The notes under the pieces were generated by a model. It searched no databases and was not told the origin of the DNA. It was given only the letters and a program-made list of their open reading frames with translations. Shown piece after piece: positions 7,665 through 15,749 of a stretch of DNA of 36,725 bases (position 1 is the stretch's first letter; every line of letters begins with the position of its first letter). The translations under genes and the position numbers were made by a program. The DNA comes from an uncultured Chloroflexota bacterium (lineage in GTDB: Bacteria; Chloroflexota; Anaerolineae; Anaerolineales; Villigracilaceae). The stretch covers positions 1-36,725 of the forward strand of contig CAIWRB010000300.1 in the NCBI GenBank assembly GCA_903914955.1, written 5' to 3'.

Positions 7665-8990
7665 ATGAATAAGCGTTTGTTCGCATTACTATCCGTGTTG
7701 GTTCTCGCCAGCATGATGCTCGCCGCTTGCGGTGCACCAGCTCCGGCTGCCACTGAAGCCCCCGCCGCTCCCGCCGCTACCGAAGCGCCTGTCGTCGCTA
7801 CCGAAGCTCCAGTTGCCGCTTTTCAATGCACCGACGCGATCGGTTGCGTAGATATCGCACCGGGCGAACCTGTACACATCGCCTATTGGGGTGTTCTCTC
7901 CGGCCCTGACAGCTCACTTGGCGAAGACTCCAAGCGTGGCGTTGAAATCGCCATTGACGACATGGGCGGTAAGTTCCAGGGTCATGATATTCTTTTGACC
8001 ACTGAAGATGCAGGCTGCACACCTGAAGGTGGCGCCACTGCCGCGACCAAACTCGCGACTGACACATCGATTGTAGGCCTGATCGGTTCCAGCTGCTCGG
8101 ATGAGACCGTTGGCGGTATCGCAACACTCACCAATGCAGGCCTGACCACCATCTCCCCATCCAATACCCGACCGGTTTTGACCAGCCCAGATCGCGGCCC
8201 AGACTATGCAGGTTACTTGCGCACCGCTCATAGCGATGCCTTCCAAGGCAAAGCCGTGGCTGAGTTCGCCTATAACTTTCTCAAGGTTACCAAAGCCGCA
8301 ACCCTGCACGATGGTTCGACCTATGCCCAGGCTCTTCAACAGGTTTTCGCCGATGAGTTCGTAAAACTCGGCGGAACGATCGTTGCTCAGGAAGCTGTCG
8401 CTAAGGATGCGACTGATATGAAGCCTGTACTTACCACCATTGCCGCGGCTAAACCTGAATTCCTTTACTACCCAGTATTTGTAGCCGTGGGCGGTTACGT
8501 CACCGCTCAGATCCGCGATGTTGCTGGTCTTGAAAATGTTAAGATCGCCGGTTCAGACGGTATCTTTACAGCTGACCTGCTCAAAGGCGGCGGCGAGAAC
8601 ACAAAGGGCATGTATCTTTCCAGCCCTGACTTCAGCGCCTTCACCGGCGACTATGCTGGCTTCATTGCGAAGCATACCGCCAAATATGGTGGTACAACAC
8701 TCTCCACCTTCCATGCTCATGCTTATGATGCCGCCAATATCCTATTTGCGGCTCTTGGAAAAGTAGCTGTTGCAGATGCAGACGGCACACTCCATGTTGG
8801 ACGTCAGGCTCTCCGTGACGCCATTTACGCCACAAAAGATTTCAAGGGCATCACAGGCACCCTCTCCTGCTCTCCCTCAGGTGATTGCGGCGCTCCCGTC
8901 ATCGCGGTTTACGAGATCATGAACTCCGATCCGGCCTCCTGGAATCCTTCAGACGCGACCAACCCGAATCCGAAGAAAATCTTCCCGTAG
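7665..8990 (+). CDS. Branched-chain amino acid-type ABC transporter substrate-binding lipoprotein
   Basis: The extracytoplasmic receptor of a Liv/HAAT importer (periplasmic-binding-protein fold, LivJ-like), 441 aa. A lipoprotein signal peptide ends in the lipobox LAAC with Cys22, then a low-complexity Ala/Pro/Thr/Glu linker (about 23-52) tethers the domain. The mature part has the family's opening IAYWGVLSGPDSSLGEDSKRG followed by GLIGSSCSDETVG. The ATG at 7665 has GGAGGAG 8 nt upstream; longer frames have no signal peptide at their N-terminus. It is the first gene of livJHMGF-like order. Ligand specificity is not readable, and HAAT receptors also bind amides, urea, betaine-like compounds and aromatic acids. 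Confidence 0.93.
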   Translation: MNKRLFALLSVLVLASMMLAACGAPAPAATEAPAAPAATEAPVVATEAPVAAFQCTDAIGCVDIAPGEPVHIAYWGVLSGPDSSLGEDSKRGVEIAIDDMGGKFQGHDILLTTEDAGCTPEGGATAATKLATDTSIVGLIGSSCSDETVGGIATLTNAGLTTISPSNTRPVLTSPDRGPDYAGYLRTAHSDAFQGKAVAEFAYNFLKVTKAATLHDGSTYAQALQQVFADEFVKLGGTIVAQEAVAKDATDMKPVLTTIAAAKPEFLYYPVFVAVGGYVTAQIRDVAGLENVKIAGSDGIFTADLLKGGGENTKGMYLSSPDFSAFTGDYAGFIAKHTAKYGGTTLSTFHAHAYDAANILFAALGKVAVADADGTLHVGRQALRDAIYATKDFKGITGTLSCSPSGDCGAPVIAVYEIMNSDPASWNPSDATNPNPKKIFP

Positions 8991-9015
8991 TTTGTAAGTT
9001 AATAAAGTAAGTCAA

Positions 9016-9049
9016 AATGATGAGGCAGACAAATGTCTGCCTCATCATT
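9016..9049 (+). promoter_or_regulatory. Intercistronic 16-bp stem-loop between binding protein and permease genes
   Basis: A perfect 16-bp inverted repeat (9016-9031 with 9034-9049) has a minimal loop and no following T run. Lacking a U tract, it is more likely a 3'-end stabiliser or partial terminator that keeps binding-protein mRNA more abundant than permease mRNA than a full stop. Confidence 0.7.
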
Positions 9050-9078
9050 AACACCTCTCAATTTCAAGGAGGCAGTCC

Positions 9079-10143
9079 ATGCGCACGAGTTTTGGCGAAC
9101 GATTATTAGATCTGGCAGTTAATGGTTTCCTTTGGGGATTTCGTATTTTAATCGTTGTAATCGTAGTACTAGGCACATTCTTAACGATCCGCGCCGGCAA
9201 ATACACTAGTGAACAGTGGATTGATTTTGTAGTTTTTGGAATCTCTCAAGGCAGCATTTATGCTCTGATAGCGCTTGGATATACAATGGTTTATGGTATC
9301 TTGCGCATGATCAATTTTGCTCACGGCGAAATTTTCATGAGCGGGGCTTTCGGCGGCTATTTCATCGCGACCTGGCTGACCGGTATCGGTTTTATGGATA
9401 AATACCCCGTATTTGGTTTAATAATTTCAATGATGTTCGGCATGCTTGTCTCAACCTTAATTGCCTTGTTGGTCGAACGCATTGCATATCGTCCCTTGCG
9501 CGGAGCGCCGCGTCTTGTGCCATTAATTAGCGCGATCGGTGCTTCATTTTTTCTGCAATATACATTCCGCGGTTTTTTTGGTCCCGGTGTTTATGCCTAC
9601 CCCAGCATGAAAGCGCTGGATGGTGAATGGATTTTTTTTGGTATCGGAATCCTTAAAGTTCAGATCGTTGTCACGATTGCCGCAGTAGTGATGATGAGCA
9701 TTTTATACTCCATCGTCATGTTCACGAAAATCGGCAAAGCCATGCGGGCTGTTTCCGAAAATAAAGATGTTGCCGCGTTGATGGGAATTGATGTCAATCG
9801 CATTATTGTGACCACATTTGCGTTAGGCGCTGCGATGGCAGGTGCGGCGGGCGTGCTATATGCATTGACCTATCGTCAGGTTAACTTCTTTACAGGCTTC
9901 ACTCCGGGCATTAAGGCATTTACCGCCGCTGTATTAGGAGGAATTGGCAACATACCGGGCGCCATGGTGGGCGGGCTTGTTCTTGGGATCGTCGAATCTG
10001 TAGGCCCCGCCCTTTTCCTCGATAGCATCGGCATTCCCCGTCCGTATCAACTCAAAGACGCGATTGCCTACATCATGCTGGTGATGATCCTGCTCTTCCG
10101 CCCATCTGGTATTCTGGGCGAACGCGTTTCCAAGAAGGCTTAA
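9079..10143 (+). CDS. livH: Branched-chain amino acid-type ABC transporter permease (LivH)
   Basis: The first membrane subunit of the Liv/HAAT importer, 354 aa with about eight hydrophobic segments. The LivH signature FGISQGSIYALIALGYTMVYG and NFAHGEIFM is present near residues 52-88, and the cytoplasmic coupling region has GKAMRAVSENKDVAALMGID. The C-terminus has AAVLGGIGNIPGAMVGG and FRPSGILG, as in LivH. An N-terminal extra membrane segment (about 15-40) precedes the core. AAGGAGG lies just before the ATG. It is followed by the LivM gene after 10 nt. Confidence 0.93.
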   Translation: MRTSFGERLLDLAVNGFLWGFRILIVVIVVLGTFLTIRAGKYTSEQWIDFVVFGISQGSIYALIALGYTMVYGILRMINFAHGEIFMSGAFGGYFIATWLTGIGFMDKYPVFGLIISMMFGMLVSTLIALLVERIAYRPLRGAPRLVPLISAIGASFFLQYTFRGFFGPGVYAYPSMKALDGEWIFFGIGILKVQIVVTIAAVVMMSILYSIVMFTKIGKAMRAVSENKDVAALMGIDVNRIIVTTFALGAAMAGAAGVLYALTYRQVNFFTGFTPGIKAFTAAVLGGIGNIPGAMVGGLVLGIVESVGPALFLDSIGIPRPYQLKDAIAYIMLVMILLFRPSGILGERVSKKA

Positions 10144-10153
10144 CAGGGTAAAA

Positions 10154-11908
10154 ATGATGATAAAAAAAGAAAATCTCATCTGGATTGCCATCAAAACCGG
10201 TCTGCTCAGCGGTGTTATTGCAATATTTCTTTGCCTGATTGGTATGATAGAAGTATTTAGCAAACGTGATGTAATCGAACATATCATCACGCTGGGAGAT
10301 TTTATACTTCTGGTCTCAGCTGTTTCTGCAGGAATAATTGCTGCGCGAGCGGCCTCAAACCCGGATCAAGAAAAACAACCCCTCAAAAACTATCTCGCGG
10401 GGGCACTTGCAGGACTAACCACTGGTATATTGATCATCGCGTTTATTGGACTAAGCCAGACGATCAACCTGCGCAGTGTATTTCTAAGCGCATCACCCTC
10501 GCTATTTAAACTGCTCACATTCAAAGGCGGAACAAGTTGGATATGGATATATCCTTCGATCGGTTTAGCATCAGGTCTACTGGGGACGACCTTGTTTCTC
10601 CTGCCTGAAAAATTCCGCCAGCCCATCACGCGCGCGATCTTCATTACTTTTTTAATGGCGCTATTCTCAGGTCTTTTCCGCGTGATTATGATCAACCGCG
10701 CAGGCAGTATCGCCAAATTAGCAAAATACCTGTTTGGACAAACCGGCCTTACCCTAAGCGGCGCGACCATATTCTTTGTCGCTATTATTGCTATTTCCAT
10801 GTTTTGGACTGCTCGATCCAAAAACCTTCAGGAAGGTTTTTCTCGTATTCCTAAAGCAGGCCAAACCAGTCTACGAGTGGCATTATATGTCTTGCTTGCA
10901 TATGTGGTAATTATGTTACCTCAGGTATCCGGGCCATTCATCGCTCAGGTCGTCGTTATCGTCAGTCTATATGCCCTGATGGGACTTGGACTCAATATTA
11001 CACTTGGATTTGCAGGTCTGCTGGATCTTGGTTTCGTGGCATTCTTCGCAGTCGGCGCCTATACAGTTGGTTTGCTCACATCCTACGGCATATTTGGATT
11101 ACAACATATCCCCTTCTGGGTAGCAGTACCGATTGCAGTTTTAGTTGCAATGATGTTTGGAGCATTTCTTGGCTTGCCTGTACTCGGCGTACGCGGTGAC
11201 TACCTGGCAATTGCCACACTAGGCTTCGGAGAAATTGTCCGCTTGCTCGCTGGATCAGATTTCCTGGCACCATTCTTCGGTGGCCCACAAGGTATCATCG
11301 GCATTCAAAAACCATGCCTTGGCACGCTAGGGGAATTTTTAAAAGTAGACGTGCCGCGAATCTGTAATGGCATAGAGTTCGGAGGCCCGAAAGAAATTTA
11401 CTATCTTGCCGTCGCTAGCGCAATATTGGTCGCTTTTATTGCATTGCGATTACAAAAATCACGGCTGGGCCGCGCGTGGATGGCTATTCGCGAAGATGAA
11501 GATGTGGCAGAAGCTCTTGGTATCAACTTGATCCAGACAAAATTGCTTGCATACATGCTCGGCGCGGCATTTGCCGGGTTGGGAGGTGCAATTTTTACTG
11601 TATTGGTTGGTTCCATATTTGCCACCAGTATGCAGTTGATCGTTTCCATCAATGTTGTCGCTCTGATCATTGTCGGTGGGATGGGAAGTATTCCCGGCGT
11701 AATCGTCGGCGCCATCGCCTTGATCGGTATGCCTGAGCTTCTCCGTGAAGTTTCAGAATATCGCTTCCTGTTCTACGGGGCAGCTTTAATTATGATGATG
11801 CTTGCCAAGCCAGAAGGTTTATGGCCGTCTCAAGCCACACTTCGGGAATTACATCATGAAGATCCTGGCGAAGATTTAGATGTAGCGTCGTCACAGGCAA
11901 AGGCATAG
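10154..11908 (+). CDS. livM: Branched-chain amino acid-type ABC transporter permease (LivM) with long N-terminal membrane extension
   Basis: The second membrane subunit of the importer. The LivM core starts near residue 240: NITLGFAGLLDLGFVAFFAVGAYT, then GVRGDYLAIATLGFGEIVRLL, then GRAWMAIREDEDVAEALGIN (coupling helix) and a C-terminal GGMGSIPGVIVGA. The total is 584 aa, against about 320-430 aa for typical LivM. The first ~240 residues form an additional block of about six hydrophobic segments that does not resemble the permease core. ATG codons at 10154 and 10157 are both possible starts, with AGGG upstream. The LivG gene begins 10 nt after the stop codon. Confidence 0.9.
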   Translation: MMIKKENLIWIAIKTGLLSGVIAIFLCLIGMIEVFSKRDVIEHIITLGDFILLVSAVSAGIIAARAASNPDQEKQPLKNYLAGALAGLTTGILIIAFIGLSQTINLRSVFLSASPSLFKLLTFKGGTSWIWIYPSIGLASGLLGTTLFLLPEKFRQPITRAIFITFLMALFSGLFRVIMINRAGSIAKLAKYLFGQTGLTLSGATIFFVAIIAISMFWTARSKNLQEGFSRIPKAGQTSLRVALYVLLAYVVIMLPQVSGPFIAQVVVIVSLYALMGLGLNITLGFAGLLDLGFVAFFAVGAYTVGLLTSYGIFGLQHIPFWVAVPIAVLVAMMFGAFLGLPVLGVRGDYLAIATLGFGEIVRLLAGSDFLAPFFGGPQGIIGIQKPCLGTLGEFLKVDVPRICNGIEFGGPKEIYYLAVASAILVAFIALRLQKSRLGRAWMAIREDEDVAEALGINLIQTKLLAYMLGAAFAGLGGAIFTVLVGSIFATSMQLIVSINVVALIIVGGMGSIPGVIVGAIALIGMPELLREVSEYRFLFYGAALIMMMLAKPEGLWPSQATLRELHHEDPGEDLDVASSQAKA

Positions 11909-11918
11909 AGAGGTCTCA

Positions 11919-12752
11919 ATGGCTATTATCTTATCCGCAAAAAAAGTCATCAAACGCTTCGGCGGCCTGGTTGCTGTCAACTCGGTGGATTTTGACATAC
12001 CAGAAAAATCCATCGTCAGCATTATCGGACCCAACGGCGCAGGCAAGACCACGTTCTTCAATATGATCACAGGTTTTGGAAAGATCGACGAAGGGGAAAT
12101 TTCCTTCGAAGGAACCCCCATTCACCGCTTGCGACCTGACCAGATCACAAATCGCGGCATCTCTCGCACGTATCAGAATATCCGCTTGTTTCCAGACATG
12201 ACTGCGCTTGAGAATATCCTGGTTGGCCAGCATCTATTCTTACACTCAAGTTGGATCAGCGCTGTACTCGGCACACCCAGAGTTCGCGCAGAGGAACAAA
12301 TGGCTCTGGAGGAAGCGCAAAGATTGCTAAATTTTGTTAACCTAAAAGGAAAAGGAGATATGCTCGCCCGCAATCTGCCTTATGGTGCGCAGCGACGGCT
12401 TGAAATTGCCCGCGCGCTCGCGACCAAACCCAAATTATTGTTGCTGGATGAACCCTCTGCGGGCATGAACCCTCGCGAAACAGAAGATCTGACAGAGTTC
12501 ATTCACCGCATCCGCGATGATCTCGGTATCGCGATCCTGCTCATCGAACATCACATGCGCGTTGTGATGGGTATTTCCGAGCGCATCACCGTACTCGATT
12601 ACGGTGAGAAGATCGCAGAAGGCACTCCATCCGAAATCCAGAGCAATCCGCGCGTGATTGAAGCGTATCTCGGCCGCGGGGCTGCCACTGAGGGTATGGC
12701 AAATGCCCATGAGCGTTATTCAGACAATAAGACCGAAACACCATCACAGTAG
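11919..12752 (+). CDS. livG: Branched-chain amino acid-type ABC transporter ATPase LivG
   Basis: A nucleotide-binding subunit of 277 aa. It has Walker A (GPNGAGKTT), the Liv-type Q-loop region with GISRTYQNIRLFPDMTALENILVG, a signature-like YGAQRRLEIARAL (the LSGGQ position is YGAQR, usual for LivG), Walker B LLLLDEPSAGMNP and the H-loop IEHHM. It ends with the LivG-type tail EGTPSEIQSNPRVIEAYLG. It pairs with LivF as the ATPase heterodimer. The gene lies 6 nt before livF. Confidence 0.94.
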   Translation: MAIILSAKKVIKRFGGLVAVNSVDFDIPEKSIVSIIGPNGAGKTTFFNMITGFGKIDEGEISFEGTPIHRLRPDQITNRGISRTYQNIRLFPDMTALENILVGQHLFLHSSWISAVLGTPRVRAEEQMALEEAQRLLNFVNLKGKGDMLARNLPYGAQRRLEIARALATKPKLLLLDEPSAGMNPRETEDLTEFIHRIRDDLGIAILLIEHHMRVVMGISERITVLDYGEKIAEGTPSEIQSNPRVIEAYLGRGAATEGMANAHERYSDNKTETPSQ

Positions 12753-12758
12753 GCCAAA

Positions 12759-13472
12759 ATGAGCATATTAAATATTGAAAACGTTCACACCTACTACGGC
12801 AACATTCACGCCCTAAAAGGTATAAACATTAACATCGAGAAGGGTGAAATTGTGACCCTGATCGGAGGCAATGGCGCCGGAAAAACAACCACCCTTCGAA
12901 CTATTTCAGGTTTGTTAAAACCACGAGAAGGAAGCGTCAGCTTGAACGGCGAGGATATCCTGAAATATCAAGCCCATGAGATTGTCTACAAAGGCATCTC
13001 GATGGTACCGGAGGGACGCGGCGTATTTGCCCGCCTGACAGTGTTGGAAAACCTTGAAATGGGTGCGTTCAGCCGTAACAGCAAGGAAGAAGTAACCCGC
13101 AACATGAATAGGGTATTTACACTCTTCCCTCGCCTAAAGGAACGTCGGACGCAGGTAGCTGGCACACTCTCCGGCGGCGAACAACAAATGCTCGCGACTG
13201 GGCGTGGTCTAATGTCGAACCCAACCATTCTTCTAATGGATGAACCCTCCATGGGACTTGCTCCTGTTTTAGTGGAATTGATCTTTGATACCATCCAGCA
13301 GATCAACAAGGAAGGTACGACGATCATGTTGGTAGAACAAAACGCCTTAATGGCTTTGACCATTGCCGATCGCGGCTACGTTCTACAAACCGGTGAAATC
13401 ATTCTCAGCGACACCGCAGAAAATCTGAAGAAAAACCCCACCGTACAAAAAGCGTATCTGGGCATGGAATAG
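12759..13472 (+). CDS. livF: Branched-chain amino acid-type ABC transporter ATPase LivF
   Basis: The second ATPase subunit, 237 aa, the usual LivF size. It opens with the LivF-typical NVHTYYGNIHALKGI, then Walker A GGNGAGKTTTLRTI, the MVPEGRGVFARLTVLENL block, the signature LSGGEQQMLATGR, Walker B ILLMDEPSMGLAP and the H-loop LVEQN. It is the last gene of the transporter operon, followed by a terminator. Confidence 0.95.
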   Translation: MSILNIENVHTYYGNIHALKGININIEKGEIVTLIGGNGAGKTTTLRTISGLLKPREGSVSLNGEDILKYQAHEIVYKGISMVPEGRGVFARLTVLENLEMGAFSRNSKEEVTRNMNRVFTLFPRLKERRTQVAGTLSGGEQQMLATGRGLMSNPTILLMDEPSMGLAPVLVELIFDTIQQINKEGTTIMLVEQNALMALTIADRGYVLQTGEIILSDTAENLKKNPTVQKAYLGME

Positions 13473-13493
13473 AAATAGCTAACGAAATAGTCT

Positions 13494-13529
13494 AAGCGCA
13501 GAGGTAAAATATTATCTCTGCGCTTTTGA
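13494..13529 (+). terminator. Terminator of the Liv operon
   Basis: A 14-bp stem with one G-U pair (13494-13507 with 13512-13525) and a 4-nt loop is followed by a short TTGATT. It lies after livF and before the ribosome-binding site of the next gene, so it separates the two units at least partly. Confidence 0.65.
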
Positions 13530-13545
13530 TTGCCTGGAGGATTCA

Positions 13546-14535
13546 ATGCTGATACTTAATGCCGAGGAAGTTCGCAAAGCCCTTCCCATGCACCAAGCTA
13601 TAGAGGCGATGAAGCAGGCTTACGCCTCGCTCTCTAGCGGTAAAGCGGAAGTTCCCCTGAGAACACGCCTATCTATTTCTCCTCATGAAGCGGTAAGCCT
13701 GTTCATGCCCGCATATCTTCAAACGAACGAAACCGAAGCGCTGGCAATAAAAGTAGTTTCGATCTTTCCGAATAATCCCGCGCAGGGTCTGGCTCTCATT
13801 CAAGCCGCAGTACTTGCTCTGGATCCTGAAACGGGCCGCACCATTGCTCTGCTTGAAGGGGGGATGATCACCGCCATACGCACAGGCGCAGGAAGCGGTG
13901 CTGCAATTGACATTTTATCCCGCACGGATAGCCGTGTGGTTGCCATTTTTGGAGCAGGCGCGCAGGGACGTACCCAACTCGAAGCCGCATGCACTGTCCG
14001 TAAAATTGAAAAAGTATGGATTTATGACTCAGACACGAAGAGAGCTGAAGCCTTCGCGAAGGAAATGGCGGGGCGAGGCCCAATTCCTGCCGACGTTCAA
14101 CCTGCAGCTACAAGCCGGGAAGCAGCGGCCGAAGCAGACATCATCTGCACAGCAACAACTTCAACATTCCCCGTATTTATGGATAAAGACGTCAAATCAG
14201 GTACCCACATCTCAGCCATTGGATCGTACACTTCCGAAATGCAGGAAGTGCCGGGAGAAACCATCCAACGTGCAAAAGTGATCGTTGATTCACGTTCAGC
14301 AGTATTAGCCGAATCTGGCGACTTAATCAAACCGATACAAAGCGGGATGATCAGCGAGTCACATATTTTTGCAGAACTCGGAGAGATCGTGCTAGGCAAA
14401 AAAACTGGCAGACAATCCACTGAAGAGATCACGGTTTTCAAATCAGTTGGAGTGGCAGTGCAAGATGCGATGGCCGCGCAGTTGGCACTCAGAAACGCAA
14501 AGATCATGAAGCTGGGACAGGACATTCCCTTCTAA
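13546..14535 (+). CDS. Ornithine cyclodeaminase / mu-crystallin family enzyme
   Basis: An NAD(P)-dependent enzyme of 329 aa in the OCD/mu-crystallin family. Members deaminate ornithine to proline, reduce cyclic ketimines or act as alanine or N-methylalanine dehydrogenases. Visible are the substrate-side strand KVVSIFPNNPAQGL, the EGGMITAIRTGAGSG segment, the Rossmann loop IFGAGAQGRTQ (about 134-144) and CTATTSTFPVF followed by GTHISAIGSY. CTGGAGG lies 6 nt before the ATG. It starts a short run with the FAD oxidoreductase 18 nt downstream, directly after the Liv transporter. Family membership is firm. The exact reaction is not: OCD, ketimine reductase or alanine dehydrogenase remain possible. 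Confidence 0.85.
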   Translation: MLILNAEEVRKALPMHQAIEAMKQAYASLSSGKAEVPLRTRLSISPHEAVSLFMPAYLQTNETEALAIKVVSIFPNNPAQGLALIQAAVLALDPETGRTIALLEGGMITAIRTGAGSGAAIDILSRTDSRVVAIFGAGAQGRTQLEAACTVRKIEKVWIYDSDTKRAEAFAKEMAGRGPIPADVQPAATSREAAAEADIICTATTSTFPVFMDKDVKSGTHISAIGSYTSEMQEVPGETIQRAKVIVDSRSAVLAESGDLIKPIQSGMISESHIFAELGEIVLGKKTGRQSTEEITVFKSVGVAVQDAMAAQLALRNAKIMKLGQDIPF

Positions 14536-14553
14536 ATAAAAAGGATAACTCAC

Positions 14554-15711
14554 ATGAACGAATTACCAAACACAGCAGACATTGTTATTATCGGGGGCGG
14601 AGTGATGGGAGCCAGCGCGGCATACCATCTGGCCAAACGCGGAATGAAACACATCGTTTTGCTCGAAAAAGAGAATTTCTTTGGGCAGGGAGCAACTGGC
14701 AGATGCGCGGGCGGAGTACGGTATCAATTTTCAACTGAGATCAATGTAAAACTTTCAATTGAAAGCCTGCCCATGCTCGAAAGATTCAAAGAAGAAATTG
14801 GACAGGACGTTAGTTACAAACAATGCGGATATCTTCTGGTTGCCACAAATGAAAAAGATGCCAATACCTTCAAACGCAATGTGGAATTGCAAAACAAACT
14901 CGGTGTACCAACCCAACTCCTGAGCGGGGATGAAGTCCGCAAACGCTTGCCACTGATGAAATTTGACGACGCGCTCGCAGGCACGTTCAATCAAAAAGAC
15001 GGCATCGTTGACCCGAACAGTGTGGTGATGGGATACATCAGCGCGGCGCAAAAAATGGGCGTAAAGGCCCTCACAGATGCGGAAGTGCTTGGGATAACTC
15101 TCAGTGGTGATCAAGTTGAAGAGGTGCAAACAACCCTCGGCATAATTAAGACGCGCATGATATTGAACGCAGCGGGACCATGGGCGAGTCCTATAGGCAA
15201 AATGGCAGGAGTCCAACTTCCAGTCGTCCCTCTGCGCAGGCAGATGTTTACAACGAGTGCGCTGAAAGAAGTCCCTGCTGATTTTCCATTCGTGATCGAT
15301 TTTGCAAAATCGCTTTATTTTCATCGTGAGAGTGAAGGCTTGCTGATCGGCATGAGCAATCATAATGAACAGCCTGGCTTTGATCAAAATGTGGATGAAG
15401 ATTTTGAATTGACAAATCTCGACGCCGCAATTGAGCGAATGCCTGTGGTGGAAAAGGCGCAGCGCGCTTCACATTGGGCGGGATTATATGAAGTAACACC
15501 CGACGCGCACCCGATATTTGGTAATACAAATACAAATGGTTTTTTTGTATGCACGGGATTTTCAGGGCATGGGTTTATGCACGGCCCGATCTCAGGAAAA
15601 TTGATGAGTGAGTTTATTTTGGATGGCAAATTTTCAAGCCTGGATGTTTCGATGCTTGACCTGAAACGCTTCGAGGAAAGCCGTTTGATTCAAGAGTACA
15701 ATGTAGTTTAA
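14554..15711 (+). CDS. FAD-dependent amino acid oxidoreductase (DAO family, sarcosine oxidase beta-like)
   Basis: A flavoprotein of 385 aa in the D-amino-acid oxidase (DAO) superfamily. The N-terminal dinucleotide motif IIGGGVMGASAAYHLAKRG is followed by the Glu that binds the ribose (LLEKE). The ATGRCAGGVRYQFS segment resembles the FAD-binding loop of sarcosine oxidase beta and related proline or dimethylglycine dehydrogenases. The C-terminus has GLYEVTPDAHPIFG and CTGFSGHGFMHGP, typical of this group. The likely substrate is a secondary or N-methyl amino acid such as sarcosine or proline. Its pairing with an OCD-family gene fits amino-acid or imino-acid catabolism. No sarcosine oxidase alpha, gamma or delta gene is nearby, so it probably acts alone or with partners elsewhere. 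Confidence 0.82.
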   Translation: MNELPNTADIVIIGGGVMGASAAYHLAKRGMKHIVLLEKENFFGQGATGRCAGGVRYQFSTEINVKLSIESLPMLERFKEEIGQDVSYKQCGYLLVATNEKDANTFKRNVELQNKLGVPTQLLSGDEVRKRLPLMKFDDALAGTFNQKDGIVDPNSVVMGYISAAQKMGVKALTDAEVLGITLSGDQVEEVQTTLGIIKTRMILNAAGPWASPIGKMAGVQLPVVPLRRQMFTTSALKEVPADFPFVIDFAKSLYFHRESEGLLIGMSNHNEQPGFDQNVDEDFELTNLDAAIERMPVVEKAQRASHWAGLYEVTPDAHPIFGNTNTNGFFVCTGFSGHGFMHGPISGKLMSEFILDGKFSSLDVSMLDLKRFEESRLIQEYNVV

Positions 15712-15749
15712 CAATTTGCTCAAACCGCCGCCTAAAGCAGATTTTATTT

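Noticed and set aside
7914-8339. Long open frames on the minus strand under the binding-protein gene
   Set aside because: They lie antisense to a well-supported lipoprotein gene, have no ribosome-binding site and no recognisable domain. They reflect its codon bias.
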